Source of the DNA: Pseudomonas taeanensis MS-3
GTDB taxonomy: Bacteria > Pseudomonadota > Gammaproteobacteria > Pseudomonadales > Pseudomonadaceae
DNA length: 49,315 nt
Reading direction: 5' to 3'
Assembly (NCBI RefSeq): GCF_000498575.2
Contig: NZ_AWSQ01000004.1
Location: 1 to 49,315, forward strand
The position numbers were made by a program, and so were the translations under genes. Below, in pieces: positions 46,970 to 49,315 of this stretch (positions within the stretch are counted from its first letter, which is position 1; every line of letters starts with the position of its first letter). The notes under the pieces were generated by a model. It searched no databases and was not told where the DNA came from. It saw only the letters and a program-made list of their open reading frames with translations.

Positions 46970-48031
46970 CTACGGCGCAAACAGCTCCAGCTGCTCTTGT
47001 CTGCCACGCAGATCATGCAGGCGCACACCCACACCCAACAACCGCACCGGCTTGTTGCCACGGGCAAACGCCGCGCTGAGCAACAGCCCGTAACTGTCCA
47101 GGTCGCGGCGTGCGCCGGCCTGTTCGAGGGTGGTCTGGCTAAAGTCGTGGAACTTTATTTTGACGAAGGGCTTATCCGGCCGGTAACTCGGATCCAGCCG
47201 CGCCATCCGCCTATCGAGCTCTTCCAGCAACTGGGGTAATTGCGCCAAGCAGGCCGTCACATCCGGCAGGTCATGCTCATAGGTGGTTTCAACACTGACC
47301 GACTGGCGACGACTATTAGTCTGCACCGGACGCTCATCAATGCCTCGCGCCAGCCCCCACAGACGCTCACCGAAACTGCCAAACTCGCGCACCAAGGCGA
47401 GTCGATCCCATCCATGCAGATCATCACAGCTGCGAATCCCCAAACGGCCCAGCTTGTCCGCAGTCACCTTGCCCACACCGTGCAACTTGCTGACTGGCAA
47501 CGCCGCGACGAACGCCTCGACTTGATCCGGAGTAATCACGAATAAACCGTTAGGTTTTTTCCAATCACTGGCAATTTTGGCGAGAAACTTGTTTGGCGCC
47601 ACGCCTGCCGAAACAGTGATATGCAGCTCCTGCGACACCCTGCGGCGGATCTCCCGGGCGATGCGCGTGGCACTGCCGGCAAAGTGCGGGCTGTCAGACA
47701 CATCCAAGTAGGCCTCGTCCAACGACAGCGGCTCGATGACCTCGGTGTAATCGCGAAAAATTGCCTGAATATCCCGCGAAACCGCCTTATAGACATCTAT
47801 TCGCGGCTTGACGATCAGCAACTCCGGGCACAGCTTCAGCGCATGCCCGGAGGCCATCGCCGAACGCACCCCATAGGCACGGGCTTCATAGTTGCAGGTG
47901 GCAATCACTCCACGACGATCCGCCGCGCCGCCCACCGCCAGAGGCTTACCGGCCAGGCTTGGATCGTCGCGCATCTCGATGGCGGCGTAAAAGCAGTCGC
48001 AATCAACGTGGATGATTTTTCTTTGAGACAT
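46970..48031 (-). CDS. dinB: DNA polymerase IV DinB
   Basis: A Y-family polymerase that copies damaged DNA. From the ATG at 48031 it is 353 residues and begins MSQRKIIHVDCDCFYAAIEM, where Asp10 is a catalytic metal ligand. SLDEAYLDVSD carries the other acidic pair. VSAGVAPNKFLAKIASDWKKPNG is the palm/fingers signature. The C-terminal little-finger domain ends in QEQLELFAP, which fits a clamp-binding motif. A TTG six bases upstream is a possible start. The ribosome site is weak, and I find no CTGT-N8-ACAG LexA box upstream, so SOS control is not evident from sequence. Confidence 0.95.
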   Translation of the reverse strand: MSQRKIIHVDCDCFYAAIEMRDDPSLAGKPLAVGGAADRRGVIATCNYEARAYGVRSAMASGHALKLCPELLIVKPRIDVYKAVSRDIQAIFRDYTEVIEPLSLDEAYLDVSDSPHFAGSATRIAREIRRRVSQELHITVSAGVAPNKFLAKIASDWKKPNGLFVITPDQVEAFVAALPVSKLHGVGKVTADKLGRLGIRSCDDLHGWDRLALVREFGSFGERLWGLARGIDERPVQTNSRRQSVSVETTYEHDLPDVTACLAQLPQLLEELDRRMARLDPSYRPDKPFVKIKFHDFSQTTLEQAGARRDLDSYGLLLSAAFARGNKPVRLLGVGVRLHDLRGRQEQLELFAP

Positions 48032-48566
48032 AAGCAATTGATTTTACTGACCGACAATCAAGAAAAATCGATTTATCCCCACTCTTACTGACGCACTCCC
48101 ATTGGATTAAGCGCCGCACAGCCCTCAGAAACATGCCCCGCGCAGCATTCCGACGAGTGGGCGCTCGACAGTTAGCCATGATAACCACAGAGCAAGTCTA
48201 TGACTCCCTCCTTCCAGCACGACTAGAACATGGAGCGGACGATATAGTCGCGGCAATAGCGATCAGAAATCGAAAACACTGAGGTAAGCCGGTCAGCCAA
48301 ACAACGCAGCCATGTGGCCTTCAAGCCAGCCAACACCTGACACCCGCGTAACTCACCAGCGCTTAGGCTACACCCCCGATTACGCTAGCCTGGCATGCAC
48401 CTGCTAGACAGAAACCTCCCCGGCAAGATGTTAGGTAAGTCTCAAAATTCGCCGCCCCTTGCGCATGCACACTAAATTGACGCCAAATACGTGGCACACT
48501 CGATTTGACGGCGAATAAAACATTTTTCTTCTGGTCAAAAGCTCATTTTTATATTCGGGAATCGGC
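48032..48566. other. Long intergenic region between dinB and vfr
   Basis: A spacer of 535 bases that becomes A+T-rich before vfr. It contains a 34-codon plus-strand frame (48178-48282) that reads protein-like (MITTEQVYDSLLPARLEHGA...) but has no good ribosome site. The bases 48470-48520 (GACGCC...GTGGCACACTCGATTTGACG) may include a Vfr/CRP-type half-site, as vfr is autoregulated in P. aeruginosa, but I cannot place a full TGTGA-N6-TCACA. No terminator hairpin or tRNA was seen. Confidence 0.45.
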
Positions 48567-49226
48567 ATGGTCGCTATTACCCTCACACCTAGAATAAAAA
48601 ATTTCGACAAGCTCCTCACCCATTTCTACCGCCGCCGCTATACGGCGAAAAACACCATTATTTCTGCAGGTGATCGCTCCCAAAGCCTGTTTTATATCGT
48701 CAAAGGCTCAGTCACCATTCTTATCGAAGACGAAGATGGCCGTGAAATGATCATCGCCTACCTCAATCCCGGGGACTTCTTCGGCGAAATAGGTCTGTTT
48801 GAAAAAGAAGGCGCGGAAAAAGAACGCAGTGCCTGGGTGCGAGCCAAAACCAAGTGCGAAGTGGCCGAGATCAGCTACACCAAGTTCCGTGAACTGACCC
48901 AGCAAGACCCAGACATTCTCTATGCTCTGGGCAACCAGATGGCCGCAAGCCTTCGCAACATCACACGCAAACTCGGCGACCTAGCCTTCCACGATGCCGC
49001 CGGACGTGTCGCCCGCACCCTGCTCGACCTGTGCAAGCAACCCGACGCGATGACTCATCCAGATGGCATGCAGATCAAGGTAACCCGCAAGGAAATCGGC
49101 CGCATCGCCGGCTGCTCACGAGAGATCGTTGGCCGCGTGCTCAAAACCCTGCAGGAACAGGAACTGATCTACGCCAAAGGCAAAACCATGGTGGTGTTCG
49201 GCACGCGCGATACCTCCGGGGTATAA
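48567..49226 (+). CDS. vfr: cAMP-activated global regulator Vfr (CRP family)
   Basis: Transcription factor that binds cAMP and, in P. aeruginosa, activates virulence and quorum-sensing genes. The 219 residues have the cyclic-nucleotide-binding fold with [17 protein letters not shown] and the phosphate-binding [17 protein letters not shown] (about 25-135). The dimer helix lies at about 115-140, and the winged-helix DNA-binding domain includes [24 protein letters not shown] (about 173-196). P. aeruginosa Vfr, as I recall, ends at VFGTR; here five residues (DTSGV) follow. The N-terminal 60 residues differ more than the rest. The ATG has only a weak CGGGAA before it. Confidence 0.95.
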   Translation: MVAITLTPRIKNFDKLLTHFYRRRYTAKNTIISAGDRSQSLFYIVKGSVTILIEDEDGREMIIAYLNPGDFFGEIGLFEKEGAEKERSAWVRAKTKCEVAEISYTKFRELTQQDPDILYALGNQMAASLRNITRKLGDLAFHDAAGRVARTLLDLCKQPDAMTHPDGMQIKVTRKEIGRIAGCSREIVGRVLKTLQEQELIYAKGKTMVVFGTRDTSGV

Positions 49227-49248
49227 ATCTGCGCCAGCAGAGCTTCAC

Positions 49249-49314
49249 TCAACACCCCTGCTCCACTCTTTCAGCCACCAATACCAGCCGGTCAACGGTG
49301 CAGTACTCGGGCTG
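49249..49314 (-). CDS. Possible C-terminal end of a minus-strand gene (runs off the right edge)
   Basis: The last bases on the minus strand read as an open frame of 21 codons ending in TGA at 49249-49251: QPEYCTVDRLVLVAERVEQG and a final Cys. Its composition is protein-like and it is convergent with vfr, but the piece is too short to identify. Confidence 0.35.
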   Translation of the reverse strand, partial: QPEYCTVDRLVLVAERVEQGC

Positions 49315-49315
49315 C

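Overview
This window is chromosomal DNA from a Pseudomonas (sensu lato). The evidence is the gene content and order: a tRNA-Lys end, queC-queE, cpoB-pal-tolB-tolA-tolR-tolQ-ybgC, ruvB-ruvA-ruvC, yebC, aspS, a Dps-like gene, slyX, an OprD-family porin, proS, hda, purM-purN, mazG, relA, rlmD, cysM, gacS, dinB and vfr. Many products are nearly residue-for-residue what I recall from P. aeruginosa, and the order to about 45.8 kb broadly follows that genome. I cannot name the species. I see no prophage, insertion sequence, CRISPR array or rRNA operon.

Layout. 1-12.1 kb is almost entirely minus strand: preQ0 biosynthesis (queE, queC), the Tol-Pal envelope operon (ybgC to cpoB, closed by a strong terminator), the ruvCAB Holliday-junction operon, yebC and aspS. 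12.4-19.3 kb is a more accessory stretch: an Hpt/HD-GYP-like fusion, the remnant of a short-chain dehydrogenase, a Dps-like ferritin, a GGDEF protein, a membrane-anchored cold-shock-domain protein, slyX and a HIT protein, then an OprD porin with a long leader. 19.4-25.5 kb holds a thioesterase, proS, a lipoprotein, a lytic transglycosylase, acylphosphatase, a TlpA-like lipoprotein and a PilZ protein. 25.6-30 kb holds hypothetical genes, YihY and a compact arsC-like/wrbA-like/DUF2069/hydrolase operon. 30-35 kb has hda-perM and a DUF2066 gene on the minus strand, then purMN on the plus strand. 35-43 kb holds a DUF3108 gene, a Rof-like gene, a DUF2058 gene, mazG, relA, rlmD and cysM. 43-49.3 kb holds gacS, two small genes, dinB, a long spacer and vfr.

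How the genes work together. Most are housekeeping: envelope constriction (Tol-Pal), recombination (Ruv), translation (aspS, proS, rlmD), replication control (hda), purine synthesis (purMN) and the stringent response (relA with mazG). Global regulation is represented by gacS and vfr. Three proteins belong to cyclic-di-GMP families: HD-GYP-like, GGDEF and PilZ.

The most unusual signals are two. First, there are three copies of an intergenic element whose sequence differs but whose hairpin arms are preserved by paired changes (10197-10297, 35013-35113, 38011-38162). Second, an Hpt domain is fused to a degenerate HD-GYP domain (12383-13501). I found no convincing new multi-gene system. The rest is well-known core Pseudomonas biology with local oddities.
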